A stretch of DNA of 64,000 bases from CAYPTB01 sp964413535 (GCA_964413535.1 CAYPTB010000062.1:1-64000); one strand, 5' to 3'; shown: positions 1 to 8,734, counted from the first letter of the stretch. Program-made: numbers and translations. Notes: generated by a model not told the origin, from the sequence alone.

Positions 1-1
1 C

Positions 2-1909
2 CCGACGAAGAGCGTGGCGGCAGGGCTCGCGAGCGTGGCGCTCGTCGTAATCTCGATCCTGCTCGTCGCCAACGTGCGTGCAAACGCGGCGCTCGGGAGT
101 ACGGTCGACGAGCTCGACTCGGCCAACCGAGACCTCGAGGCGCAGCGCGCGAACCTCGCTGAGGCCAACATCTCGCTCGAGTCGAAGACGGCGGAGGCCG
201 AGGCGAGCGCGGCGGAGGCGCTCGAGAACGCGCGGATCGCGCAGGCGAACGAGGAGCGGGCGGACCGTGAGGCGGAGGAGGCGAAGCGGAAGGCGGAGGA
301 GGTGCTGCGGTTGTCGGCATTGCAGGAGCTCGACGATCTGTTGGCCGAGGCGGATCGGCTGTGGCCGGCGGGGCCGGAGCTGATCTCTCGCTACGAGGTG
401 TGGATGGGTCGTGCGCGGGCGCTGGCTCAGGATCTTCCCGGGCACCGAGCGCAGCGCGCGGAGCTGCGGTCACGAGCGCGGCCGCGGACGGAGGAGGAGC
501 GGCGTGCGGAGCGGGAGGGCCATCCGGAGTACGGTCGCTGGCAGGAGCTCGTGGCGTCGCTCGGGAGGCAGATGGAGGTCGTCGCGGCGGCGACGGCGGA
601 GGAGGAGGCGCGTGCAGCGGAGGAGGAGCTCGGGCGCATGGACGCGGAGCGTGCGGAGCTGGATCTGCTGCTCGACGAGCGTCGGGAGTGGCGTTTCGGC
701 GAGGAGGAGCGAGAGGCGCGCTGGTGGGAGAACCAGCTCACGAAGCTGATCGCGGGTATCGAGGAGCTCGAGGTTGGGCTACTGGCGGAGGACGGGACGA
801 TCGATGCGCATGGTTGGAGCGTGCCGAAGCGGCACGCGTTCGCGTCCCTGATCGCGGAGCGGAGCGTGAGCGGGCAAGAGGCCGAGGCGAGGTGGGCGGA
901 GGCGTTGCTCTCGATCGCCGATCCGTCCGAGTGTCCTGCGTACGGTGGGCTCGTGCTGGAACCGCAGATGGGCCTGTTGCCGATCGGCCGCGATCCGGAG
1001 TCGGGTCTGTGGGAGTTCGCGCATCTGCAGACGGGGGAGATCGCGGAGCGCGGTGCGGACGGGAAGCTCGTGTTGACGGAGGAGACGGGTCTCGTGCTCG
1101 TGCTGCTGCCGGGTGGGACGTTCGCGATCGGCGCGCAAAGGAGCGATCCGAGCGGTCCGAACTACGACCCGCAGGCCCAGAGCGACGAGGGTCCGGTGCA
1201 CGAGGTGGAGCTCTCTCCCTTTTTCCTTTCGAAGTACGAGATGACGCAGGGGCAGTGGCTGCGGTTCGTAGGTCGGAATCCGAGCCAGTACGGGCCGCAC
1301 AACTACTCGACGAATTGGAATCGCACTGGCCGCGACGGGAACTTGCTGCACCCGGTGGAACGGGTGAGCTGGGTGGATTGCATGGAGACGCTGTCTCGTT
1401 TGGGCCTGGTGCTTCCGAGCGAGGCCCAATGGGAGTACGGGGCGCGGGCGGGAACGGAGTCGGTGTGGTGGAGCGGGAACGACGTCGAGGCTCTGGTCGG
1501 TGTGGCGAACGTGGCGGATTCCCATGGCAAGTCGCACGGCGCAGAGACTTGGACGTCATGGGAGGCGTCGCTGGACGACGGGTTCACGGTGCACGCGCCG
1601 GTAGGGTCGTTGGCAGCGAATGCGTTTGGGCTCTTCGACGTACACGGCAACGTGTGGGAGTGGTGTCTGGACGGATACGACAGCGATTTCTATGAGCAGG
1701 ATTTCGAGACGGACCCGGTGTCGGATCCAACCGGCTCTTCCTACCGCGCGGCCCGCGGTGGCAGCTTCTTCTACGCGGCCGTGTTCGCGCGATCGGCGAA
1801 CCGCTTCCTCAACACGCCCGGGTTCACGGACACCTACCTGGGCCACCGTCCCGCCAGGATCATCGCTGGCTCCTTCACGAATTCGCACCTGGCTCCGGTC
1901 GGGCGCTAG
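2..1909 (+). CDS. SUMF1/formylglycine-generating-enzyme-domain membrane protein, 5' end missing (window edge)
   Basis: The frame is open to the left edge, so the N-terminus lies outside the window. The visible part begins at a hydrophobic segment (ASVALVVISILLVANV), then about 250 residues of Glu/Ala/Arg-rich predicted coiled coil. The last ~280 residues form a SUMF1/FGE-sulfatase fold, seen in LPGGTFAIGA, EMTQGQWLRFVG, LPSEAQWEYGARAG, FDVHGNVWEWC and ARGGSFF. In Planctomycetota this tail often follows a Hanks-type Ser/Thr kinase and a transmembrane segment, so the missing part may be a kinase; that is inference. The domain family includes formylglycine generators and other non-haem iron or copper enzymes, and the exact activity cannot be assigned here. 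Confidence 0.85.
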   Translation, partial: PTKSVAAGLASVALVVISILLVANVRANAALGSTVDELDSANRDLEAQRANLAEANISLESKTAEAEASAAEALENARIAQANEERADREAEEAKRKAEEVLRLSALQELDDLLAEADRLWPAGPELISRYEVWMGRARALAQDLPGHRAQRAELRSRARPRTEEERRAEREGHPEYGRWQELVASLGRQMEVVAAATAEEEARAAEEELGRMDAERAELDLLLDERREWRFGEEEREARWWENQLTKLIAGIEELEVGLLAEDGTIDAHGWSVPKRHAFASLIAERSVSGQEAEARWAEALLSIADPSECPAYGGLVLEPQMGLLPIGRDPESGLWEFAHLQTGEIAERGADGKLVLTEETGLVLVLLPGGTFAIGAQRSDPSGPNYDPQAQSDEGPVHEVELSPFFLSKYEMTQGQWLRFVGRNPSQYGPHNYSTNWNRTGRDGNLLHPVERVSWVDCMETLSRLGLVLPSEAQWEYGARAGTESVWWSGNDVEALVGVANVADSHGKSHGAETWTSWEASLDDGFTVHAPVGSLAANAFGLFDVHGNVWEWCLDGYDSDFYEQDFETDPVSDPTGSSYRAARGGSFFYAAVFARSANRFLNTPGFTDTYLGHRPARIIAGSFTNSHLAPVGR

Positions 1910-1937
1910 GAGCTTCGGCACGAGGCGCGCCCCTAAG

Positions 1938-1957
1938 CGGCCGTGCGGAGCCGGCCG
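1938..1957 (+). terminator. Weak hairpin after the SUMF1 gene
   Basis: CGGCCG (1938-1943) can pair with CGGCCG (1952-1957) around an 8-nt loop, about 29 nt after the stop codon. There is no T-run behind it, so intrinsic termination is only a possibility. The remaining bases up to 2206 show no convincing gene. Confidence 0.3.
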
Positions 1958-2206
1958 TGGAGGAAAAGGCGCCGGGGGTTGAAGCCGAACCGTGGTGGCA
2001 GCTTCGACAACGCGGCCGTGAACGCGCGCTCAGGCCGCAACAACGACACGCCCGAGAAACGCGGACGACAACCTGGGCCTTCGTCCCGCCAAGACATCTC
2101 CTCCGCCCGATCGCCGAGCCCCGCGGCGGCTCCCACGTGACGAACTCGCTCGGGCGCGGGCGTTCCGCTCGCTCGGGGCTTGGCCGCGGGGGCGGCGGGC
2201 TGCACC

Positions 2207-4609
2207 ATGGCGCGCATGCGCGACGCGCGGTTCCCGATCACGCTCGTGTTCCCGCCGCAGGGGCACTTCACGCAGCCGCACCTCGCGCTGCCCTGCCTGA
2301 AGGCGTGGCTCGGCGCGCACGGGTTCGACGACGTCGAGCAGGTCGACGCGAGCATCGAGTCCTACGACCACTTCCTTTCCGCGGAGGTCCTGGCTGGAGC
2401 CGCGGAGCGCGTGCGCGAGACGCTGCCGCTCGAGCGCTTCGCCGCGCAGCGCGAGCTCGCGTTCGGGGACCTCGAGGCCTTCCGCGCGGCGGCGGAGAGC
2501 GCGGTGGGCGCGGACGCGATCGTCGCGCGCGTCGAGGAAGCGAAGCGCGTGGTGCGCGGCGCGGCGTTCTACGACGAAGATCGCTACCTGCCGGCGATGC
2601 GCACGCTGTACCACGGGCTGCGGCTCTTCTCGGCGGCGCACTTCCCGACGCGGCTCACGCCCCACAACTTCACGATGCGGCGCTCGAACGACCGCTCGGC
2701 CGAGGTGCTGGCGGCGCTCGAGGACGAGGCGGAGAACCCGTACGTCGCCTGGTTCCGCGAGCGGCTCCTGCCGCGGCTCGTCGCGCGGCGGCCGAAGCTC
2801 GTCGGGATGTCGGTGATCTACGGGAGCCAGCTCGTGCCGGCGTTGACGCTCGGGCGGCTCGTGAAGGAGGCTCTGCCCGATTGCCACGTCACGGCCGGTG
2901 GCGGGTTCCTCGCGTACATCGGGAAGAAGCTCCTGCGGGCTCCCGGCATCGAGCGCTCGCTCGACTCGCTCGTGTTCCACGAAGGCGAAGCGCCGCTGCT
3001 CGGCCTCGCGCGCGCGCTGCGGGAGCACGAAGAGGCGCTGCGACGCGCCGACGCGCGTCCTTCGGACGGGCACGTGGCACGCGCGAGCGCGGGCGGCTCG
3101 CGCGGACCCGCGGGCGAGCGCGACCGGACGCTCGACCTCTCCGGCATCGGATCGCTCGACTGGTACGACCGGAGCGGCGGGACGGCGCGCGTCGTCGAGA
3201 ACGCGTCGGGCCATCCGATCCGGCTCGAGGACGCGCCGGTGCCGGACTTCGACGGGCTGCCGCGCGAGCTGTACTTCTCGCCGGAGCTCGTGCTGCCCTA
3301 CGACATCAATCGCGGCTGCTACTACGGCGAGTGCACGTTCTGCACGCTGCCGACGGTGATCGGGCCGGGCTACCGCACGCGCTCGGCGGCGAAGATCGTC
3401 GACCAGGTGCTCGAGCTCGCCGAGCGACACGGGACGCGGAACGTCAACTTCATCACGGACTGCATGCCGCCCGGGATGATCCGCGACCTGCCCGACGAGC
3501 TCGTCCGGCGCGAGGCGAACCTGCGTTGGTGGGCCGACGCGCGCGTGGAGCCGAAGGCCTACACGCGCGAGGGTGCGCGGAACCTGTACGCCTCCGGGTG
3601 CCGGAAGCTCCTGTTCGGCTTCGAGACGGCGACGCCGCGCCTCCTGAAGCTGATGAAGAAGGGCCAGAGCGCGCGCGCGACGCTCGAGGTCGCGGCGAAC
3701 TGCACCGACGCCGGGATCAGCGTCACGTTCTACGCGATGGTGGGCTTCCCGACCGAGACGCGCGAGGAGGCGCGCGAGACGCTCGCCTTCCTGATCGAGA
3801 ACCGGGACGTCGTGCGCGAGGTGTCGCTCCAGACGTTCCACCTCGACGAGGTCGCCGCAACCTATCGCGAGCCCGAGGCGTTCGCGATCGAGGTGCTGGA
3901 CGACCCCGCGGCCGACTTGCAGCTCTACCACGACTACCGCGCCGCGAGCGGCATGACGCAGGCCGAGGCGGCCGAGATGTTCGAGGAGATGATGGCCGCT
4001 CTGCGCGAGCACCTGCCGCTCTTCTCGGGCGACAACATCCTGTTCTTCATGAACAAGAGCCACTACTTCCTGCACCTCGCGCGGGGCGTCACGCCCGACG
4101 CGTTCGCGCATGCTTGCCGCGAGCGCGAGCGGCGCCGCGCCGAGTGCGCGGGCTCCGACGCGCTCGCGCCGAAGCGCGGGATCGGCACGCTCGAGCTCCC
4201 CTTCTCGTACACCGCCGCCGTGCGCGCGCTCGCGCATCCGCTGGCGCGCGCCGTGCGCCCCGACTTCCTGACCGGGCGCTTCGTCGAGGGCCTGGAGCGC
4301 GAAGCCGAGGCGGCGATCGGAGCGCTCGAGCGCGAGCCGTGCGTGCTCGCGCACGTGCCCGAGGACGCGCAGTTCTGCGAACTCACGCCCGACGGGGCGC
4401 TGGTGCTCGACACGCTCGCGGCGCAGGGCTCGCTCTGCGCACTGCTCGATTCGCTCGAAGGCGCGAGCGAGACCACGCGCGCGTCGCTCGTCGCGTTCGC
4501 GGCGCGTCTCGCGCGCGCGGGCGTGCTCGCGAGCCCGAAGAAGACCTCGGCGGCGCAGAACGACGAGCGTACGACTCCCCTGCTTTCCCCCACCTCGCTC
4601 CACTCATGA
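2207..4609 (+). CDS. Cobalamin-type radical SAM enzyme with C-terminal PqqD-like (RRE-like) domain
   Basis: An 800-residue protein. Residues ~8-260 look like a B12-binding Rossmann domain (PITLVFPPQG, LVGMSVIYGSQ, HVTAGGGFLAYIG), without a clear DxHxxG motif. The radical SAM core follows with cluster cysteines C371, C376 and C379 in GCYYGECTFC, a C-x4-C-x2-C spacing seen in some B12-radical SAM proteins. FITDCMPP, LLFGFETATPRLL and YAMVGFPTET fit the rest of the barrel. Residues ~705-775 (ELTPDGALVLDTL ... FAARLARAGVL) resemble PqqD, the RiPP leader-recognition fold. The next gene, a 53-residue peptide, overlaps this stop codon by 4 nt (ATGA), so peptide modification is the likely role (inference). 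ATG 2207 is preferred; 2216 and TTG 2180 are alternatives. Confidence 0.85.
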   Translation: MARMRDARFPITLVFPPQGHFTQPHLALPCLKAWLGAHGFDDVEQVDASIESYDHFLSAEVLAGAAERVRETLPLERFAAQRELAFGDLEAFRAAAESAVGADAIVARVEEAKRVVRGAAFYDEDRYLPAMRTLYHGLRLFSAAHFPTRLTPHNFTMRRSNDRSAEVLAALEDEAENPYVAWFRERLLPRLVARRPKLVGMSVIYGSQLVPALTLGRLVKEALPDCHVTAGGGFLAYIGKKLLRAPGIERSLDSLVFHEGEAPLLGLARALREHEEALRRADARPSDGHVARASAGGSRGPAGERDRTLDLSGIGSLDWYDRSGGTARVVENASGHPIRLEDAPVPDFDGLPRELYFSPELVLPYDINRGCYYGECTFCTLPTVIGPGYRTRSAAKIVDQVLELAERHGTRNVNFITDCMPPGMIRDLPDELVRREANLRWWADARVEPKAYTREGARNLYASGCRKLLFGFETATPRLLKLMKKGQSARATLEVAANCTDAGISVTFYAMVGFPTETREEARETLAFLIENRDVVREVSLQTFHLDEVAATYREPEAFAIEVLDDPAADLQLYHDYRAASGMTQAEAAEMFEEMMAALREHLPLFSGDNILFFMNKSHYFLHLARGVTPDAFAHACRERERRRAECAGSDALAPKRGIGTLELPFSYTAAVRALAHPLARAVRPDFLTGRFVEGLEREAEAAIGALEREPCVLAHVPEDAQFCELTPDGALVLDTLAAQGSLCALLDSLEGASETTRASLVAFAARLARAGVLASPKKTSAAQNDERTTPLLSPTSLHS

Positions 4610-4767
4610 ACGAAGAGAAGCCGCAAGAGACCGCGCGCACTCCCGTGCGCGCGCTCCCCGACCTCGAGGCCCTGAAGAAGAAGCTCGAGCGCGGTGAGCT
4701 CGACCTGCGCGTCGAAGAGGTCGAAGAGCGCATCGCCCCGTCCGAGACGAACGTGTTCGACAAGTGA
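4606..4767 (+). CDS. 53-residue precursor-like peptide (candidate RiPP substrate)
   Basis: The ATG overlaps the stop of the radical SAM gene (ATGA at 4606-4609), and its own TGA overlaps the GTG of the cytochrome gene, so it sits translationally coupled between them. The product is highly charged. It has a leader-like helical stretch (LEALKKKLERGELDLRVEE) and a short uncharged-to-mixed tail, ERIAPSETNVFDK, with no cysteine. This is the usual layout of a RiPP precursor: N-terminal leader for the recognition domain, C-terminal core for modification. I do not recognise the family. It could instead be a small structural partner of the enzyme. That it is translated is supported by the tight overlaps, not by homology. 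Confidence 0.7.
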   Translation: MNEEKPQETARTPVRALPDLEALKKKLERGELDLRVEEVEERIAPSETNVFDK

Positions 4768-5867
4768 CGCGCGGTACGCGAAGAGATCGCGCTCCGCGCA
4801 CCGCTCCTTTCCTGCTCGTGGCGGCCCTTGCAGCCGGCGCGGCCGCGATCGGAACCTCCGCGAGCCAGGATGCCGACCACCCCGACGGTCGCGCTCCGCC
4901 GCGCATGGACGACGGCCGTCCCGAGCGCGTCGACGTCGAGGCCGTCTCCTGCACGGAGTGCCACCGCGCGATCGCGGAGGAATGGGCGGAGACGTTGCAC
5001 GCGCTCGCGTGGGTCGATCCGCACTACCGCGCGGCGCTCGCGGAGACGCGTCGGCCGGAGGGCTGCCACGGCTGCCACATCCCCATGCCGCTGCACGCGT
5101 CGGGCGTGCCGTCGAAGCCGCCGCCGCGCACGGCGGACGTGGAGCCGCTCGAGCTCGGGGTCACCTGCAACACGTGCCACGCGGGTCCCTCCGACGCCGC
5201 GGATTCCGAGAAGGGGCCCGTGATCCTCGGGCCCGTGATCCTTGGTCCATGGGGCGCCGCGACGGACGCGCACCGCTCGCTGAAGTCGCCTTCGTTCGAG
5301 GGCGTCGGGCGCGACGCGCTGTGCTCGGCGTGCCACGCGACGAGCATCGGCCCGGTCATCGGCATCGCGCGCGACTTCGCGGAGGCGGAGCTCGCCGCGT
5401 CGGGCAAGAGCTGCGTCGGATGCCACATGAGCGTCGAGTTCCGGCCGGCCGCGATCTCGCCCGAGGGCGTGGCGAGCGAAGAGCGCCTGGTGCGCAGCCA
5501 CCGCATCAACGGGCCGTGGGACCCGGAGTTCCTCGCGGGGGCCTTCGAGCTCTCGGCCAGGGCGGCGGACGGGCGCACGACGGTGTCGGTCGCGAACCAG
5601 GCCGGTCACCGCGTGCCCGGGCTCACGCTGCGCGCCTTCCGGCTCGAGGCGCGCCTCCTGGACGCGGAGGGCGAGATCGTGGCGCAGGGCGAACTCGTGA
5701 TCGACTCGCGCGCCCACCTGCCCGTCGAGGGGACGCGCGAGCTCGTGCTCGCGGGCGACGCGGAGGAAGGCTCCGTCGTCGAGGTGGTCTTCCTGCACCT
5801 CGCGCCGGGCGTGCCCGAGCCGATCCGCTTCCTCGAGACCCGGCTCGACGTCGCGCGCTCGCCCTGA
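4764..5867 (+). CDS. Secreted pentahaem cytochrome c
   Basis: 367 residues from a GTG start overlapping the peptide stop (GTGA). An N-terminal hydrophobic stretch (FLLVAALAAGAAAIG) suggests export. Five CxxCH haem sites are visible: CTECH 63-67, CHGCH 101-105, CNTCH 135-139, CSACH 187-191 and CVGCH 217-221. The last ~130 residues have no haem site, look beta-rich and contain NQAGHRVPG, similar to the N..GH..P motif in the tails of many multihaem cytochromes of the c554 type. It probably transfers electrons in the periplasm; the partner is unknown. Coupling to the radical SAM enzyme and peptide suggests a joint function. A near-perfect direct repeat encodes GPVILGPVILGP around 5215-5250. Confidence 0.9.
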   Translation: MTRGTRRDRAPRTAPFLLVAALAAGAAAIGTSASQDADHPDGRAPPRMDDGRPERVDVEAVSCTECHRAIAEEWAETLHALAWVDPHYRAALAETRRPEGCHGCHIPMPLHASGVPSKPPPRTADVEPLELGVTCNTCHAGPSDAADSEKGPVILGPVILGPWGAATDAHRSLKSPSFEGVGRDALCSACHATSIGPVIGIARDFAEAELAASGKSCVGCHMSVEFRPAAISPEGVASEERLVRSHRINGPWDPEFLAGAFELSARAADGRTTVSVANQAGHRVPGLTLRAFRLEARLLDAEGEIVAQGELVIDSRAHLPVEGTRELVLAGDAEEGSVVEVVFLHLAPGVPEPIRFLETRLDVARSP

Positions 5868-5894
5868 CGGCGAAACGCTCGACGCGCCGTCGGT

Positions 5895-5900
5895 TATTCT
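5895..5900 (+). promoter_or_regulatory. Possible -10 element (TATTCT)
   Basis: TATTCT lies 64 nt before the ATG of the VWA gene in otherwise GC-rich DNA. No clear -35 box is seen. Confidence 0.3.
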
Positions 5901-5964
5901 GCCCCGTCCCATGCGCTCGGCGTCGGAGGACCGTGAGGACCGTGAGCCGTTCGCGGGGAGAACG

Positions 5965-7551
5965 ATGCACCGCGTCAGCCTGCGACTCGCCCCCGCCCTC
6001 CTCGTCCTGTGCCTTCCTTCCGCCGCCGTCGCGGACGCGGCGGGCGTCGCGGCGCTCGCGACCTGGCTGAAGGAAGTCGAGCGCGGGAAGGTGGTCCTCG
6101 ATCTGGACGCGGTCTCGGCCTTGAAACCGCTGCTCGCGGGCGCAGTCCTCGGAATCCTGGACGAGGAGCGGGTCGAGACGTCGGCGGCGGCCGGGCCGCC
6201 TCGGCCCGTGGACGGCGTGCTCCTGGACGTGGCGGCGCTCGACCTCGGAGCGCGGGTGACGAAGGTCGACGAGCGCGACCCGCGGGGCGCGTTCGCCCAG
6301 AAGGCGCGCGACAACGCGCGCGCGGCCCTGGTCGGACGGCTCCAGGGTCAGGAGGGCGAGCTCGTCCGCGCGTGGATCGCGGCGGGCGTGATCCCGAACA
6401 CGAAGCAGACTGACGGGCGGCGGATCGCGGCCGTCGAAGCGCTGGCCGAGCTACGCGACGAGGGAACGCTCGAGCTCCTGTTCGAATGGGCGCTCGCGCG
6501 CAAGCCGGAGGGGCTCGCCGCGGCCGCGCGCGAGGCGCTGTGCGGCTGGCCCGATCGGCGCGTCACGGAGTTCTTTCTGGGCGCGACTTCGCTCGGTCCG
6601 ACGCCGGGCAAGCTCGACGCGGAGATCCTCGCGCGCCACGTCGCGGCGATCGCCCCGGAGTTGAGCGAGGCGGATCACCTGCTCGTGCTGGAACGCGTGG
6701 GGCTGCACCTCTCGGCCGACGACTGGCGCGAGGCCGCGCGCGCCCTGGGATTGCTGCGCTCGCTGGAGACCGACGCGGCGTATCCGGTGTTGATCGACGC
6801 GCTCGAGACGTGGGCGGCGCGCCGCGCCGGGAAGAACGGTTCGAAGCGCGTCGAGAGTGATCTGGCCGATGAGCTGCAACGGCGCTCGGGGCGCGCGCTC
6901 GGCACGCACGCGGATCGCTGGCGGAACTGGTGGAGCCTGGTCGAGGAGGGCAAGGTGGCTCCGCCGCCGAAGCCCGAGGAGGAGCTCGAGCGCACCGAAG
7001 CCACCTTCTTCTCCCTGCGGCCCTCGTCGCAGAAGGTGACCTTCGTCATCGACCGCTCGGAGAGCATGTCCGCGCAGTTCGGCAAGGACGGACTCCGGAC
7101 GCGCTACGAGGAAGCCGTCGAGCAGACGCTCAACTACCTGCGCGTGTCGGGTGAGGGCACGTCGTTCAACGTGATCCTCTTCAGCAGCTCGAACCTGCGC
7201 TACAAGTCGCGCCTCCAGCAGGCGACCGCGCGCAACCTGGAATCCCTCGAGCGCTGGCTCCTGTACAACGGACCGGAGGGCGGCACGCTCCTGCGCGCGG
7301 CGGTGGAGCAGGCCCTCGAGCTCGATCGCGACGGCTCGGTGGACCTGTCGAAGCTCGAGTCGGACACGATCGTCGTCCTGTGCGACGGCGTGACCCACGA
7401 GGGCTCCGACTGGGTGGCTCCCACGCTCGACCGGATCCACGACCGCGCTCAGGTCGTGTTCCACTGCGTCCAGATCGGCAAGGAGGGCGACGGGACGCTG
7501 GAGGCCTTGAGCCAGAAGACCGGCGGGGACTACATACGGATCGTCCGTTGA
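5965..7551 (+). CDS. Secreted von Willebrand factor A-domain protein with HEAT-like repeats
   Basis: 528 residues starting at ATG 5965, with GGGGAG a few bases upstream and a clear signal peptide (SLRLAPALLVLCLPSAAVA). The middle part is helical and Ala/Leu/Glu-rich, with HEAT-like segments such as RRIAAVEALAELRDEGTLEL. From ~355 to the end is a VWA domain with the metal-ion-dependent adhesion motif D363-R-S365-E-S367, followed by GGTLL and TIVVLCDG. VWA domains bind protein partners through a divalent cation. A longer frame begins at 5911 but would bury the signal peptide. It stands alone between the cytochrome cassette and the nuo operon; its partner is not evident. Confidence 0.85.
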   Translation: MHRVSLRLAPALLVLCLPSAAVADAAGVAALATWLKEVERGKVVLDLDAVSALKPLLAGAVLGILDEERVETSAAAGPPRPVDGVLLDVAALDLGARVTKVDERDPRGAFAQKARDNARAALVGRLQGQEGELVRAWIAAGVIPNTKQTDGRRIAAVEALAELRDEGTLELLFEWALARKPEGLAAAAREALCGWPDRRVTEFFLGATSLGPTPGKLDAEILARHVAAIAPELSEADHLLVLERVGLHLSADDWREAARALGLLRSLETDAAYPVLIDALETWAARRAGKNGSKRVESDLADELQRRSGRALGTHADRWRNWWSLVEEGKVAPPPKPEEELERTEATFFSLRPSSQKVTFVIDRSESMSAQFGKDGLRTRYEEAVEQTLNYLRVSGEGTSFNVILFSSSNLRYKSRLQQATARNLESLERWLLYNGPEGGTLLRAAVEQALELDRDGSVDLSKLESDTIVVLCDGVTHEGSDWVAPTLDRIHDRAQVVFHCVQIGKEGDGTLEALSQKTGGDYIRIVR

Positions 7552-7610
7552 GCTCCGCCGTGGGCGCGCGCGAGCGCGGGTCCGCACTTCCGATCGCTCG
7601 CGCCCCTCGA

Positions 7611-7616
7611 TAGACT
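7611..7616 (+). promoter_or_regulatory. Possible -10 element (TAGACT) upstream of nuoA
   Basis: TAGACT occurs 130 nt before the nuoA ATG in the 194-nt gap that precedes the operon. The identical hexamer precedes the 2-oxoglutarate dehydrogenase gene. A TTCCGA 17 nt further upstream is a poor -35 match. Confidence 0.35.
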
Positions 7617-7745
7617 GCGCCCGAGTCCGCCGCAGAGCCCGCCTGCATCGTAATAAAGGAAGGCCGCTCGCCCCCGTTCCCACCTGGAGGCGCTCCCCGC
7701 GAGCACGCGTTCGCGGTGTGCCCGCAGCGATTCTCCCCCTCCGCC

Positions 7746-8120
7746 ATGCTGTCCGCCTACGCCCCCGTTCTGGTCCTCCTGGCGCTCGTGGTCGGGTTCG
7801 CGGTCGGCAACGTCGTGCTCTCGGAGGCAGTCGGGCGCTTGCGCCGCGCCGTGACGAAGGGCGCCGCCTACGAGTGCGGCATGGAGCCCTTGGGCAACGC
7901 GCGGCTGCGCCTCTCGATCCACTTCTACCTGTTGGCGGTCTTGTTCATCGTCTTCGACGTGGAGACGCTCCTGCTCGTTCCCTGGGCGGCGTCCGCGCGG
8001 GCCTTCGCGGAGGCGGGCGTGGGCGGGCCGGTCTTCGCGCAGGTCGCGCTGTTCTTGTTCGTGCTCGGGCTCGGGCTCGTCTACGAGTGGCGCAAGGGAG
8101 GGCTCGAGTGGGATCGTTGA
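7746..8120 (+). CDS. nuoA: NADH-quinone oxidoreductase subunit A
   Basis: 124 residues with three membrane helices. The conserved segments of NuoA/ND3 are present: AAYECGMEPLG in the cytoplasmic loop, then SIHFYLLAVLFIVFDVETLL. It is a membrane subunit at the junction of the hydrophilic and hydrophobic arms, next to the quinone channel. ATG 7746 gives a normal N-terminus (MLSAYAPVL); a GTG at 7716 would add ten unusual residues. It is the first gene of the 14-gene operon, and its stop overlaps the nuoB start by 13 nt. Confidence 0.95.
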   Translation: MLSAYAPVLVLLALVVGFAVGNVVLSEAVGRLRRAVTKGAAYECGMEPLGNARLRLSIHFYLLAVLFIVFDVETLLLVPWAASARAFAEAGVGGPVFAQVALFLFVLGLGLVYEWRKGGLEWDR

Positions 8121-8734
8121 CCCGAGCCGACGACCGGGCCGCGACCGGGTTCCTCGCGACGCGCGCCGAGGCGCTCGTCAACTGGGGGCGCAAGAACAGC
8201 CTGTGGCCCATGCCGCTCGGCCTGTCGTGCTGCGGCATCGAGGTGATGGCGATCATCGGACCGAAGTTCGACATCGCGCGCTTCGGCGCCGAGGCGGCGC
8301 GCTTCTCCCCGCGCCAGTGCGACCTACTCATCGTCGCCGGCACGCTCACCTGGAAGATGGCGCAGGCCTGCCGGACGATCTACGACCAGATGCCCGATCC
8401 GAAGTGGGTCATGGCGATGGGCGTGTGCTCCTCGACGGGCGGGATGTACGACTCCTACGCGGTGGTGCAGGGCGTCGACTCGATCCTGCCGGTGGACGTG
8501 TACGTGCCCGGCTGTCCGCCGCGCCCCGACGCGGTCATCGACGCGGTGCTGAAGCTCCAGAAGCAGATCGAGCGCGAGCACCCGCTGCGCCGCATCGTGA
8601 AGGGACCCGAAACTCCCGTGGACGACGAGGGCACGGGGCGGCTCTCGTATCCGCCCAATCACTCGATCGCGAAGGGCACCCTCGACCTGCACCCGCACGA
8701 TCCCGACCACATGCACGCCGAGGAGCGGAGCTGA
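8108..8734 (+). CDS. nuoB: NADH-quinone oxidoreductase subunit B
   Basis: 208 residues. It carries the terminal 4Fe-4S cluster N2 that reduces quinone, with the paired cysteines in LGLSCCGIEVM and further ligands in MAMGVCSSTGG and VPGCPPRPDAV. A start at GTG 8108 (VGSLTRADDR) overlaps nuoA; TTG 8117 is an alternative. The last ~35 residues, rich in His, Asp and Pro, extend beyond the usual core. The stop overlaps the nuoC start by one base. Confidence 0.95.
   Translation: MGSLTRADDRAATGFLATRAEALVNWGRKNSLWPMPLGLSCCGIEVMAIIGPKFDIARFGAEAARFSPRQCDLLIVAGTLTWKMAQACRTIYDQMPDPKWVMAMGVCSSTGGMYDSYAVVQGVDSILPVDVYVPGCPPRPDAVIDAVLKLQKQIEREHPLRRIVKGPETPVDDEGTGRLSYPPNHSIAKGTLDLHPHDPDHMHAEERS

Noticed and set aside
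2030..4603. 857-codon antisense frame over the radical SAM gene
   Set aside because: Composition is Arg/Glu/Ala/Leu with no domain, while the plus frame carries the cluster cysteines and other radical SAM motifs.
1957..4605. Plus-strand frame that stays open through the radical SAM gene into the peptide frame
   Set aside because: Upstream of 4606 it is only an Arg/Ala-rich shadow of the real gene; the peptide is accepted because its own ATG and stop overlap both neighbours.
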